The notes under the pieces: generated by a model
Told to the model about the DNA's origin: nothing
Databases searched by the model: none
The model's input: only the letters and a program-made list of their open reading frames with translations
From: Flavobacteriaceae bacterium
GTDB lineage: Bacteria; Bacteroidota; Bacteroidia; Flavobacteriales; Flavobacteriaceae
Direction of reading: 5' to 3'
Assembly (NCBI GenBank): GCA_002862755.1
Contig: PKDY01000014.1
Span: forward strand, 32,832 to 96,831
Length of the DNA stretch: 64,000 nucleotides
Part shown: positions 1 to 9,540 of the stretch, piece after piece
Layout of the letters: the number at the start of each line of letters is the position of its first letter
Numbering within the stretch: the first letter of the stretch is position 1
Position numbers and translations under genes: made by a program

Positions 1-240
1 CCTACCCTTCAACATCGAACGAGTAGCTCTTATCTAACCGAAGCTAGAGTTGTTGATATACTTGGCATTTCACCGCATAGAGTTTACCTGGTTTCACTAC
101 AGCATTACCTGTACATACTTTCTGTTGCACTTGTCCTCACCTCTCGGTGGATGGGCGTTACCCATTATGCTACTCTTTGGTGTCCGGACTTTCCTCTCCT
201 AAAATTAGGAACGATAAGGCGGTCTGCGGTGCAAACTTAC
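1..240 (-). ncRNA. rnpB: RNase P RNA (class A), 3' end truncated by the window edge
   Basis: Reverse complement contains GAGAGGAAAGTCCGGACACC, GTGAGGACAAGTGCAACAGAAAG..ACAGGTAATGCTGTAGTGAAACCAGGTAAACTC, matching the RNase P RNA conserved core. Confidence 0.9.
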
Positions 241-349
241 AATAATTTTAATTCTGAAAATAATAAAATCTTTCCTACTTTAACATTACTTTAAAAGTTA
301 TTGGGCTTAAAATTGATAACTTTATGAAAACTATAAAAAAACAAACGCT

Positions 350-643
350 ATGTCAGAAAGATATCATTACGCTTCCGTATCAGAAGCATTAGAATTATTG
401 AAAGAAAAAGGATACGACTATGATTACAATATCAATGAACAAGAAATTGAACGAAATCCAGATCATTTCGAAATTCATCACGTCTATCGTTACGAAGGAA
501 ATACCAATCCTGATGATGAATCTTGGGTGTATGGAATTCAATCAAGAGAAGGTAAAAAAGGTGTATTTGTAAATGGTGCTTCCTCCGATTCTTCAATTGA
601 AGTTATTAAAATTCTACATAAATTGTCAATTAAAGGACAATAA
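350..643 (+). CDS. hypothetical protein, 97 aa
   Basis: Intact ORF, followed by strong bidirectional terminator. Confidence 0.7.
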   Translation: MSERYHYASVSEALELLKEKGYDYDYNINEQEIERNPDHFEIHHVYRYEGNTNPDDESWVYGIQSREGKKGVFVNGASSDSSIEVIKILHKLSIKGQ

Positions 644-652
644 TAGAAAAAC

Positions 653-680
653 AAAAAGTGAGCCAAAAGGCTCACTTTTT
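653..680. terminator. Bidirectional intrinsic terminator
   Basis: AAAAAGTGAGCC-AAAA-GGCTCACTTTTT perfect hairpin between convergent genes. Confidence 0.85.
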
Positions 681-687
681 TATTATA

Positions 688-2271
688 TTACTTCGTATTC
701 GTTGCTGGTGTTAAGGGTCTTGGTATTTTTTCATCCCAATGTGCTCTTTGCGACAACAACCAACTAAAATCTCCTGATAATTGATCACCTGTCTTAAATT
801 TTCCATTTTCAATTTTATTGTAAATTCCTGCACTGGAATGGCAACCCATACAACTTTCAGTTCCAAATATAGTAATGTCACTAGCTGGATTGGCTTCCAT
901 TAAATTAGAAGCAGACTGATTTCCGCCTTGAAAAAAGGTTTCCATTGTAATGTTTGTTAGTAAGGCAATATTAGGTTCGCCACCTGGTTTATTCGTTACT
1001 GATGCTGGCAATCTATACCCGTCTTCAGTATGGGAACTAGGTGGTACATTTTGATTTAAAGGATATTGTGTGTCAATTAGTTGATAATACTGAAACACAC
1101 TATTAACCGATTTAAAATATTTTTGAATTCTCTGATTAATTTGTTGTACACGCACTGGAATATCAACCATTCTTTTAGCTTGCGTTTTCATAATATCAGA
1201 ATTGGCAAAATACCTGTCAGTAGTATCTCCTGAAATCGTCCAATAATCTCCATGATTACCTGTATGATGTGTATAAGTAGTACCTCCACTAGTAACATCA
1301 ACATTCACAGGACATATTTCACACTCTGGATTGGTCAAAGAGGGATGTATAACTGATCTTTTGCCCTCTTTTTCAACGACATTTTGATCTAAATTATCGA
1401 TATGTTCAAAAGTAGACCACACCCATTGTTTGCCTGTTGGTGTTTTCTGACTGATATGAAACCCAATCATTCCTAATTCTTTCTTTGCTAAAATGCCATT
1501 TTCATCAATAACATAACCAAAATTTCTATAGTAACGCTCTTTGTGGTCACTATCGGTTAATATTTTCCATGCAAATTTAATTTCCACCGCTCCAAGTTGG
1601 GTAGTAGCAAAGTCACCCGCAGGAAAATTGGCTATCGCCCCATTTTTTGAAAAATCAATTTGACCGTTGATATTGTATAATTTATTGGCTACCAAATAAT
1701 CAAACTCTTCTTTATTCATTAAAACTTCATAATACACCACATTCCCATTTTGATCAAACAGCTGCCCCGCAAAGGCTTGATCGGTTTCATCAGCAACGTT
1801 TTTAGAGTGTATTCTTTTTGTAGGGGTTTCAGAAGATAAAAATACGCGTACTGTATTTTCTTCTAACATGGTCGGACTTAAATTATATCCTGCTTTTACT
1901 CTCGGACTTTCCCAAGGTGCAGGTACACCTCCATCTTTTCGATACACTTGAGCCGCTTCTTTCCAGCCTAACCAAGTAGATTTTCCTTCATCTGTAAAAT
2001 TCGGCATTGGTTTTCCTTCTTTATCTCTAGGCCAAAAAATGGCTACCATGGCTTTCCAACTGAATTCATTAAAAGCTTCGTTCAATTGGTAAATATCTCC
2101 TTGTTTTTTTAATTTATCTTGCAATTCTGGGTTTACATCCACTGGAATTGAGGCAGATAATTCAAAGGGCTGTTCTATTTTTTCATAAGAATCTCCTTTT
2201 TTATTACAGGAGAAGAAAAAACTTGCCAACCCTAAGAGTGCAATCTTAGCTACTAATTTTTGTTGTTTCAT
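688..2271 (-). CDS. Lipoprotein with a CxxCH (heme c-type) motif, 527 aa
   Basis: Lipobox-like SFFFSC near N-terminus; ESCMGCHSSAG near C-terminus; last gene of the LodA/tyrosinase cluster. Confidence 0.75.
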   Translation of the reverse strand: MKQQKLVAKIALLGLASFFFSCNKKGDSYEKIEQPFELSASIPVDVNPELQDKLKKQGDIYQLNEAFNEFSWKAMVAIFWPRDKEGKPMPNFTDEGKSTWLGWKEAAQVYRKDGGVPAPWESPRVKAGYNLSPTMLEENTVRVFLSSETPTKRIHSKNVADETDQAFAGQLFDQNGNVVYYEVLMNKEEFDYLVANKLYNINGQIDFSKNGAIANFPAGDFATTQLGAVEIKFAWKILTDSDHKERYYRNFGYVIDENGILAKKELGMIGFHISQKTPTGKQWVWSTFEHIDNLDQNVVEKEGKRSVIHPSLTNPECEICPVNVDVTSGGTTYTHHTGNHGDYWTISGDTTDRYFANSDIMKTQAKRMVDIPVRVQQINQRIQKYFKSVNSVFQYYQLIDTQYPLNQNVPPSSHTEDGYRLPASVTNKPGGEPNIALLTNITMETFFQGGNQSASNLMEANPASDITIFGTESCMGCHSSAGIYNKIENGKFKTGDQLSGDFSWLLSQRAHWDEKIPRPLTPATNTK

Positions 2272-2286
2272 GCTAGTTGGTTTTAG

Positions 2287-3396
2287 TTATAAATTATTTT
2301 CATGTCTTCTTTTCCAAAAAAGAGTATTGGAAAAGCGGCTTTCTTGTTGGTAAAATTCTTTTCTTTTCTTTTCATATAATTCAAAATCATGGGCTACTAA
2401 ATTTTGATATTTTCGCAAACCATTACGCTCTTTCTTTAAGAAATCTTGGATAGCAAAACTCGCCCATTGACTCATGACTAAAGCTTTATAGATTCCCAAA
2501 GAAGAAATCGGGTCGTAACTGGAAGCCGCATCACCTACTGCTAACCAACCTTCTCCAACACACGATTTTAAATATTGGGTTTGAGCAGCTACTAAAAAAG
2601 GCGCTGTTGTATCCGATAATGTTGCTACTCTTGTCGCGGTTATAGCCGTTTGTTGTAATTGGTCTTCAAAATGAGAAGAGACCTTCATTTTTAAATTGGA
2701 AGCAATATCAGAATCCGTTAGGTACCCCAAAACTAATTTCTGGTTGGGTAAAGTGGCACTATACCACCAACCATTAGCATCTGTTTCCACTACAATACCT
2801 TCTTTTATTTCAGTTGCATTCGCTTGTTTTAAATCATAAAAACGATACACGCCCACCTGTTTGTCCTTTTTTATTTTTTCCGTGCCTTGTAGCGCAGAAA
2901 AAGCGGCTTTTTTACCAGTAGCATCTACTACAAAAGAAGCGTTTAGAAATAGTTTATCATGGTTGTGCTCACACGCCAATATCCATTGTTCGTTTTCCCA
3001 ATGCGAATGGATACAACTCGTATTCCAATGCATTTCAACTCCTTTTTCTTTGGCTTGATTTATCATAAACTGATCGAAAGCATTTCGGTCTAAATTCCAA
3101 CCATAACCATAAGGAGAAAAAATATATTCATTGGTATAAACCGTTTGGGAACCCCAAACCGAGGACGTTCCATAAGAAGAAGAAAAATTACAGGCTAAAA
3201 AAGCCTCCCAAATCCCTAAATTTTGAAATTGTTTAGAGGCTTGGGGTGGCAATGTTTCTCCTATTTTAAAAGTATTCTCAGATGATGCACTGCGTTCCAT
3301 AATAGCAATACGCAAGTCTTTATTGACCTTTTTTAAAGCCAATGCGGTAGCACAACCTGCTACTCCTGCTCCTATTATGATTACATCATACTTCAT
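2287..3396 (-). CDS. FAD-dependent oxidoreductase, tryptophan-halogenase/LodB-like
   Basis: N-terminal GAGVAGCATALAL Rossmann motif; GEGWLAVGDAASSYDPISSLGIYKAL; adjacent to a LodA-like gene. Confidence 0.8.
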   Translation of the reverse strand: MKYDVIIIGAGVAGCATALALKKVNKDLRIAIMERSASSENTFKIGETLPPQASKQFQNLGIWEAFLACNFSSSYGTSSVWGSQTVYTNEYIFSPYGYGWNLDRNAFDQFMINQAKEKGVEMHWNTSCIHSHWENEQWILACEHNHDKLFLNASFVVDATGKKAAFSALQGTEKIKKDKQVGVYRFYDLKQANATEIKEGIVVETDANGWWYSATLPNQKLVLGYLTDSDIASNLKMKVSSHFEDQLQQTAITATRVATLSDTTAPFLVAAQTQYLKSCVGEGWLAVGDAASSYDPISSLGIYKALVMSQWASFAIQDFLKKERNGLRKYQNLVAHDFELYEKKRKEFYQQESRFSNTLFWKRRHENNL

Positions 3397-3398
3397 TC

Positions 3399-3842
3399 TT
3401 AGGCTTCATCTTGTTTTACAGCTATCCATTGGGCCACTACACCAGCTGGTGCTGTGGAATCTCCATTTGCTCCTGTTGGATGTGGAATAACTCTTACTAT
3501 GGTTCCTACCAAAGCTGGTCTTTGATTGACTCCATTTACCCAATTTGGTACAAAATAACCCACATAATTGTAAATCCATTCAGCTCCACCTACTACTCCT
3601 TTTCCTTGAAATTGAACCGTAAAAGGATTGCCATATCCAATGGAACCGGTTAATTTTAACTCCCATCCCGGACCAAATATTAATCCGTCAAAGGTTTGCA
3701 TCGGACCTTCATTAATTTTAATGGTACCTCGACCAAACTCCAAGCTGTCAAAATCAGCTGTTACGTCTGGATTACTTAAAAAACTTCTATACGTCCATAG
3801 TCCGGTAAGAACTTCTGGTACGCCATTTATTGTAGTACTCAT
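3399..3842 (-). CDS. Small protein of unknown function (MSTTINGVPEVLTG...), about 147 aa
   Basis: ORF within the cluster; the listed upstream start at 3878 overlaps the previous gene, internal ATG at 3842 is more plausible. Confidence 0.65.
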   Translation of the reverse strand: MSTTINGVPEVLTGLWTYRSFLSNPDVTADFDSLEFGRGTIKINEGPMQTFDGLIFGPGWELKLTGSIGYGNPFTVQFQGKGVVGGAEWIYNYVGYFVPNWVNGVNQRPALVGTIVRVIPHPTGANGDSTAPAGVVAQWIAVKQDEA

Positions 3843-3846
3843 AGTT

Positions 3847-6048
3847 TTATTTTTTTGATTTTGAACGGGTATCCCCAAGCCCTAAGATGCGGTTTCCAGG
3901 TTGTACGGGTTCACCTAAAGCTTCGTTATTGCGTTCTACTTGATAAAATTGTTTGTTATTGCCTTCTCCACTCGATACGATGAAACCTAAGTCTTTCCAA
4001 GCTTCCACCATTTGTAAATCTCCTGCATTATTATCTGGAATTCCTGAAGCCCAATACACTTGTGCACCATTCAAAGACTCAAATACCACCATAGGTCGGT
4101 GTGCTGGCCACCACGGAATGTTGTACGCAATTTGCTGTTGCACCGGATCTCCCGTGGAATCTGGATAAATGGTATTCCAATTTTCATAGGTAACATCTAC
4201 ATTTTGATCCGTACATTCATGGAAATCAGCTTGCCAAGGCACGCCTATATATTTGGTTAAATCTCCTGGTTCTAAACCTGCTTTTAAATTCGGTGCCGTA
4301 CTACCATCTTTATCTGCAATTGGTTTGGGTATACTTAAAGCTCCTGGAACATAAGTTGCATGTTTGATACGATACGGTTCACTATAAATAGCTGGATTTT
4401 TCATAATCCATGTCATTTCTGCACCCGGACAAAAAGCACCTCCAACAGCATTTCCTAAAACGCCTCTATCGATACCAATTCCGGTTGTAGGTGGTAATGC
4501 CCAAGGATTTGAACAATTAGGGTTGCCTTCCTCCCATTCCTGACATTCATTAACGAATTTACCAGCTGCCCATTGTCTTAAAAAGAACAATTGGGTAGGT
4601 CGCATCGCTAAAAACTTATCGGGAGAAACATTGGTTAACGGATTATTACCACACAACATCGGCATTAAACGAGGTTTGTTTGCTGATTTTGCGTTGCCTT
4701 CCACAGTATATTCATTGGTTTGCGAACTTTTTCTCATAATACCCAATACAAATTGGCGCAACTTGAAATTAGGATCTTCTCCATTTTGTGGTGGTTGGGA
4801 TAGCGCAGCCTGACTTAAATTACCGCCCGTACCTCTATTGTGAGGATCACCTCCATCACTTGGGTCGAATACCATCGTAAATGTGGTTTGTTCGTAAGGT
4901 CTTCTCAAAATAGGCCAAATATCTCTGTAGAATTTAGGATAATAATCCGGATTAAAACGCGCTGCATTTTTCCATAAATCCAATTCTTCTTGGGTTGTAG
5001 GACTATTATTTTCCATAGTAAAAGGTGGCACCCCAAAAAGCCTTGGTTCGTAAGCCATATTACGTACAAAAATATCGTACATGGTTTCGTCCATGGTAAT
5101 CATATCTTCCAGTTCTGGTGCATATCTGGGATAACCTACCACTACCCAAGCTGGAACTTGAACTTCCATAGTCGCTTTAGTTTTGGTTTTGATCTCTTTA
5201 TCTCCGTCATAGCTAATGTTGATAAACGTATATTCTATTTTTGCCGTAACTGGTCCGTCTGAAATATCATCAAACCAACCGTCATTATTCACAAAATTAT
5301 CTATTACAGGAGTTTTAGTAGAACCCGAATTTCCATTACCACCAAGGACTAACAAACGAATGTTTTTATCTTGTTCGTTGACCAAAACACTTCCCAAAGT
5401 CTCAATCGAATTGGGTTGAATATCTGCTGGAGGGAAAGTTTGCGGATAGGCAACTTTTTTATTTTTACTGTTGTCATTTCTTTTACTTTCCGAACCAAAC
5501 TTAGCAAAAGCACCTTGATTGTTCTTTAAGTTCACCGTTACAGGCCCTGGATCAATAATCAATTGTCTTCTTAAATCGGGTTGGGTAACTTCTGGGTTTC
5601 TTAACGGATGATCGGGCGCATAACCGTGTTGGCCATTGGTCTCCTGAAACTCATACCAAGAAGCCTTTTTATTCGCTAAATGTACGGTCCAATCAATATC
5701 AGTTACGGTTCCTTCTACTATTCTTGGAGCCGTTACAGCCGTTTGATAAATAAAATTATATTTGCCACCTACTTGAATTTCTTTGCCTTCGCTATCGCCT
5801 TCATCAGCGTAAGCAAAAACACGAAAACGAGCCGCTTGCTTTTTGATTTTTGATAAATCGTTATCGTCTTTAAAGGAAGAAACACGCACCGGATTTCCGT
5901 TGGCATCTTGTTTTTCTTTACCCGAAGTATCACACGCAATCGGTAAAGCACCCGGTTGTTCAGGGGCGATGTAAAATTGGTCTGAATTACCTAATCTCGC
6001 AATTCCGATACTAGGATGTATTTTGAATGTCGTATATGATTTGCTCAT
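3847..6048 (-). CDS. LodA/GoxA-like protein (CTQ-dependent amino acid oxidase family), 733 aa
   Basis: N-terminus IHPSIGIARLGNS typical of LodA-like proteins; GGAFCPGAEMTW and VPWQADFHEC regions hold candidate Cys and Trp for the cysteine tryptophylquinone; LodB-like gene downstream. Confidence 0.8.
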   Translation of the reverse strand: MSKSYTTFKIHPSIGIARLGNSDQFYIAPEQPGALPIACDTSGKEKQDANGNPVRVSSFKDDNDLSKIKKQAARFRVFAYADEGDSEGKEIQVGGKYNFIYQTAVTAPRIVEGTVTDIDWTVHLANKKASWYEFQETNGQHGYAPDHPLRNPEVTQPDLRRQLIIDPGPVTVNLKNNQGAFAKFGSESKRNDNSKNKKVAYPQTFPPADIQPNSIETLGSVLVNEQDKNIRLLVLGGNGNSGSTKTPVIDNFVNNDGWFDDISDGPVTAKIEYTFINISYDGDKEIKTKTKATMEVQVPAWVVVGYPRYAPELEDMITMDETMYDIFVRNMAYEPRLFGVPPFTMENNSPTTQEELDLWKNAARFNPDYYPKFYRDIWPILRRPYEQTTFTMVFDPSDGGDPHNRGTGGNLSQAALSQPPQNGEDPNFKLRQFVLGIMRKSSQTNEYTVEGNAKSANKPRLMPMLCGNNPLTNVSPDKFLAMRPTQLFFLRQWAAGKFVNECQEWEEGNPNCSNPWALPPTTGIGIDRGVLGNAVGGAFCPGAEMTWIMKNPAIYSEPYRIKHATYVPGALSIPKPIADKDGSTAPNLKAGLEPGDLTKYIGVPWQADFHECTDQNVDVTYENWNTIYPDSTGDPVQQQIAYNIPWWPAHRPMVVFESLNGAQVYWASGIPDNNAGDLQMVEAWKDLGFIVSSGEGNNKQFYQVERNNEALGEPVQPGNRILGLGDTRSKSKK

Positions 6049-6061
6049 TTGTTTTGTTTTT

Positions 6062-8389
6062 TTAATCCATAAAATTTAATGAAACCCCTTCTATGAATAC
6101 CGCATTTTCTACTGGTTTCCCGTTTAAACCTACGATTACCAATTGCACGGTAATGTTTTTCGCTCCATTATTTAAAACACGTTGTACCGCATCCGAAGCA
6201 TCGATTTTATAATTTCGAGGTTCGTGATTGTGCAACGGTCTTCTATCGAATGTACGTGTATTGGGTAAGGGTAAATTACAATGTCCTGGACCACCAAAAC
6301 AACTGCCATTAAAAGTAGAAAAGGCTTCTACAAAATTGGGATTATCGGTAATAGGCGTGTCTACAGAAGCATCAGGTGTGTTTAAGAAAACGCGAATACT
6401 GGCATTTTGCAAATTCCCCATTTGAACACGGTGCAATACAATTTCCGCTTTGCGGTGTGCTTGTAAAGTCGTCTGCGACACTTGTGCTGGAGCTGCTTTA
6501 AATTGGGTTAAACCCACCGCATTAGAAACCGGATAAAACACGGAATCTCTCATATAGGTATAACCTAATTTCTGAATGCTCATCGATTCTTTAACCGTTA
6601 AGGTCCAAGGTGCCATAACCGCATCCATTTCTAGTGGCGTACCATTATGTTGTTCTTGCCATTTGGCCCAAATACGGTCCACGTTTGAATGATGTCCCCA
6701 AAACAAAGGATCAAATGCGGTAGTACGATTATCGGTCATCCAACCGTAAATAGGGTTGTCTAAATTTTGTGGATCTGGAGTCAGGTTTAATTTTTGGTAT
6801 ATCTTAACCCATTCTTTGTTATTATCAGGGTAATTCGGATTGGTTCCTCCTGAAAAATTATGCATGCCATTGTGGACTTTTTCCAAAGCGCCAAAATAGT
6901 GGTCGTAAGCCGAACCGCCACCCATATCGGCAAAGTTATTAATGTCTAAAATTAAGGCAATATCGTCTTTGGTTGGGTATTGTGAAATGGCAGCCGTACC
7001 ATTTAAAGAACCCGGCCATCTATTCGGGAACCATAAGGGATTGACTTCTTTTAAAACCGTATACAAGGCATTGATTTTGGGTGACCAAATAGCAACATTA
7101 TTCTGATTGATAATTTCATAATCGATACCTGCTGCTTTTAAGAAACGTAATCCCGAATTGAAAATCGTGCCTTTTTTGGTTAACGAAGCCAATGCGGTGG
7201 TTTCTTTGGGTGAAAACAATAACGAACCGTCAGCGGCTTTCATCGTACTTAGTTTTTCAAACCCTTTGGCAGTTAAAAAACAACCGTATGCATCGGGAAT
7301 AACTCCTAAATCGAATTGAGAATTGTTAAAGGTATTGGTATTCACGTCTGCATAATCGGTCCAAGACCAATACGGCAATGATATGTTGGGATTGTAATCT
7401 TGTAATTTTTGTTCGAAGAAATACAAATACAAACGGTGCCAAGGTAAGAATTGCTCCCAACCGTGCTGACACGAATTGGTATGAATGCGTGCCCAATAAT
7501 CGAAACTTCTATCGTCTTGCCAATAGTCGTTGTATTGATTCATGCAATTAATGGCTTCACGAAAGGTTTCCAATTCTTCAGCAGTTAACGAACTCACCTC
7601 TTTACGAACGGTTAAGCCATTCACACTTGCTTTGCTTTCATTGGTAGGTGCTTGTGCTTGTGCATGCAACATTTCACCACGAGCTAAAGCTACTAAATTG
7701 CTGACTTTGGCTGTGGAAACCAATTGCAGTTTATTCGTTTGCTCCTCTTCTAACGTCAACGGGCAACCCGAATCGATCCAATTGGCAATAAACTGAATTT
7801 GTTCAGCAGTAGCTTCATTGGTTGTGTCCCATAACAATTTAGGAAACATACTTCCATCGAAAGGATATTGGCCTTTTAAACCAATGATAATACCCGATTG
7901 GTCGCTTCTTTTCACCGTTGGAAAAGCACCACCTCCACCACTACTGCCACCCGAAGGCCAACAATCAGTAGTTACTTTAGGTGCCGCTAAGTTAGCCGAA
8001 GAAGTCAGTTTCGGTTGACTATCGATAGGTGCAGTTGCGGTTTCTTGAGAACCACAGCAGCCTTCTGTTTTTACGGGACTCATGGTTTTATCGGGTGTAT
8101 TGCTTGCGGGAGCACTACTACCACAACATCCTGAAGCCGTCGTTTGGGTCGTAAGACCGTCTTGAGGAGCAATTAAGCGTTGCCCATACAAAGACGCATT
8201 GAGGAATACCTCTGGATTTTGCCAGAAGGCATACAGGCCTTGATAACTGGGAATGGTATTTCCTTGTACAGTATCTAAAATAGAAACCACCTGGTCATAC
8301 ATTGCCTTTTGATTTTTGGTACTAGCCATATTCGGGTTGTTTATTGTTTGATTAGTTACACCCAAAGTAACAAAGAATACGGCAGGCAT
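6062..8389 (-). CDS. Tyrosinase-family copper protein with unusual Cys-rich N-terminal extension
   Basis: CuA ARIHTNSCQHGWEQFLPWHRLYLYFFE; CuB KVHNGMHNF..FDPLFWGHHSNVDRIWAKW; start may be the internal Met (MASTKN) at 8329. Confidence 0.85.
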   Translation of the reverse strand: MPAVFFVTLGVTNQTINNPNMASTKNQKAMYDQVVSILDTVQGNTIPSYQGLYAFWQNPEVFLNASLYGQRLIAPQDGLTTQTTASGCCGSSAPASNTPDKTMSPVKTEGCCGSQETATAPIDSQPKLTSSANLAAPKVTTDCWPSGGSSGGGGAFPTVKRSDQSGIIIGLKGQYPFDGSMFPKLLWDTTNEATAEQIQFIANWIDSGCPLTLEEEQTNKLQLVSTAKVSNLVALARGEMLHAQAQAPTNESKASVNGLTVRKEVSSLTAEELETFREAINCMNQYNDYWQDDRSFDYWARIHTNSCQHGWEQFLPWHRLYLYFFEQKLQDYNPNISLPYWSWTDYADVNTNTFNNSQFDLGVIPDAYGCFLTAKGFEKLSTMKAADGSLLFSPKETTALASLTKKGTIFNSGLRFLKAAGIDYEIINQNNVAIWSPKINALYTVLKEVNPLWFPNRWPGSLNGTAAISQYPTKDDIALILDINNFADMGGGSAYDHYFGALEKVHNGMHNFSGGTNPNYPDNNKEWVKIYQKLNLTPDPQNLDNPIYGWMTDNRTTAFDPLFWGHHSNVDRIWAKWQEQHNGTPLEMDAVMAPWTLTVKESMSIQKLGYTYMRDSVFYPVSNAVGLTQFKAAPAQVSQTTLQAHRKAEIVLHRVQMGNLQNASIRVFLNTPDASVDTPITDNPNFVEAFSTFNGSCFGGPGHCNLPLPNTRTFDRRPLHNHEPRNYKIDASDAVQRVLNNGAKNITVQLVIVGLNGKPVENAVFIEGVSLNFMD

Positions 8390-8462
8390 TTATAGGTAGA
8401 AATACCTGTTTTGGTGTCACCTATTGAAATTAATGATTGGGAATTGAGAATGGTGGAAATAA

Positions 8463-8559
8463 AAATAATATATTTGAAAAACGCTAGTTTGTAGCGCCTA
8501 TATATCTAAGATTAGATAGATTGGAGCTACGTAGTAGCTTATATATACTAGTTGGTGGC
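8463..8559 (+). promoter_or_regulatory. Leader-like element upstream of the first cassette run (TATATTTG box plus hairpins, ends GTTGGTGGC)
   Basis: AAAAATAATATATTTGAAAAACGCTA...TATATACTAGTT shared with the copy at 13655-13750; each precedes a run of cassettes. Confidence 0.5.
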
Positions 8560-8601
8560 AAGCTTAACACCAATCGGTAGACAAACAAAAAACAATTTAA
8601 A

Positions 8602-9369
8602 ATGGCAATAAGTACAAATTCAATAATTCACTATACGAAAAGTTTAGATAATTTATTGCAAATCTTAAAAAAGGGTTTTTCTCTTAAATATTGCAAGGAA
8701 GATTTCTTTTGGAAACAGAAAAAACTAAGATATGCGTATCCAATGATTTGTTTTTGTGACATTCCACTTTCTGAAGTAAAAAAACATCTTGACTCTTACG
8801 GTCATTATGGAATTGGATTAAAGAAAGATTGGGCTGTAAATAAAGGTTTAAATCCAGTATTATATTTAGAAAAGGAATCATCATTATCTGAAACATTAAT
8901 GCAACAAATAATGAGATTTGACAAGAACAAAAAAGAATTGAAAACAAACCCAAATACTCCAAAAATCGACGAGGTTTGGAGACAAGAATTAATTACACTT
9001 TGTTCTCATATTAAAAATTATGATGGCGATTTAATTATTAATGGTAAAGAGATTAATAATTATCGGTTTTATGATGAAAGAGAATGGAGATATGTACCAA
9101 CAGAACTAGAACTTAAAGGTAATAAAAGAGCTATTTTACAAGACATATATATTGCTGACAAGGAAAAATACAATAAAGAAGTTGGAAAAATCAAACTTGA
9201 GTTTGATATCGCTGAAGATATTTCATATATCATTGTTAAGGAAGAAAATGACATCCATAAAACATTAGACTTTATAAGTCAGAATTTCAAAAAAACTCTT
9301 TCTGCTTCTGATATGGAAATTCTAATGACTAAAATAATTAGTACTGACCAAATTATAAATGATTTTTAA
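8602..9369 (+). CDS. AbiGi-family abortive infection antitoxin-like protein
   Basis: [71 protein letters not shown] matches the AbiGi-like family as remembered. Confidence 0.65.
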   Translation: MAISTNSIIHYTKSLDNLLQILKKGFSLKYCKEDFFWKQKKLRYAYPMICFCDIPLSEVKKHLDSYGHYGIGLKKDWAVNKGLNPVLYLEKESSLSETLMQQIMRFDKNKKELKTNPNTPKIDEVWRQELITLCSHIKNYDGDLIINGKEINNYRFYDEREWRYVPTELELKGNKRAILQDIYIADKEKYNKEVGKIKLEFDIAEDISYIIVKEENDIHKTLDFISQNFKKTLSASDMEILMTKIISTDQIINDF

Positions 9370-9382
9370 ATAAAAGCCAGCC

Positions 9383-9512
9383 GCTAACAAGCGTTTGGTA
9401 AGATTGCGAATTTTGTTGTAAATTCACGTTTACATTTCGCAAGAAATTTTATCTTTAACAGAAAATATTCAGTTCCGTAGCTCGCAACTGCCACAAATAG
9501 CAAAACGTTAGC
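9383..9512 (+). repeat. attC-like imperfect palindrome, family alpha copy 1 (130 bp)
   Basis: GCTAAC...TTGCGA...TCGCAA...GTTAGC; near-identical to 10379-10508 and 18007-18136. Confidence 0.65.
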
Positions 9513-9540
9513 CGTTATATTACCAAAAAATCTGCAAAAA

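Noticed and set aside
573-767. ORF 573..767 +
   Set aside because: Runs through the strong terminator at 653-680 and overlaps 350-643 in another frame
688-8389. Many + strand ORFs of 60-90 aa inside the minus-strand cluster (e.g. 2861, 3411, 3628, 3953, 4060, 4990, 5216, 7542)
   Set aside because: Antisense shadows of long, motif-supported genes; no independent evidence
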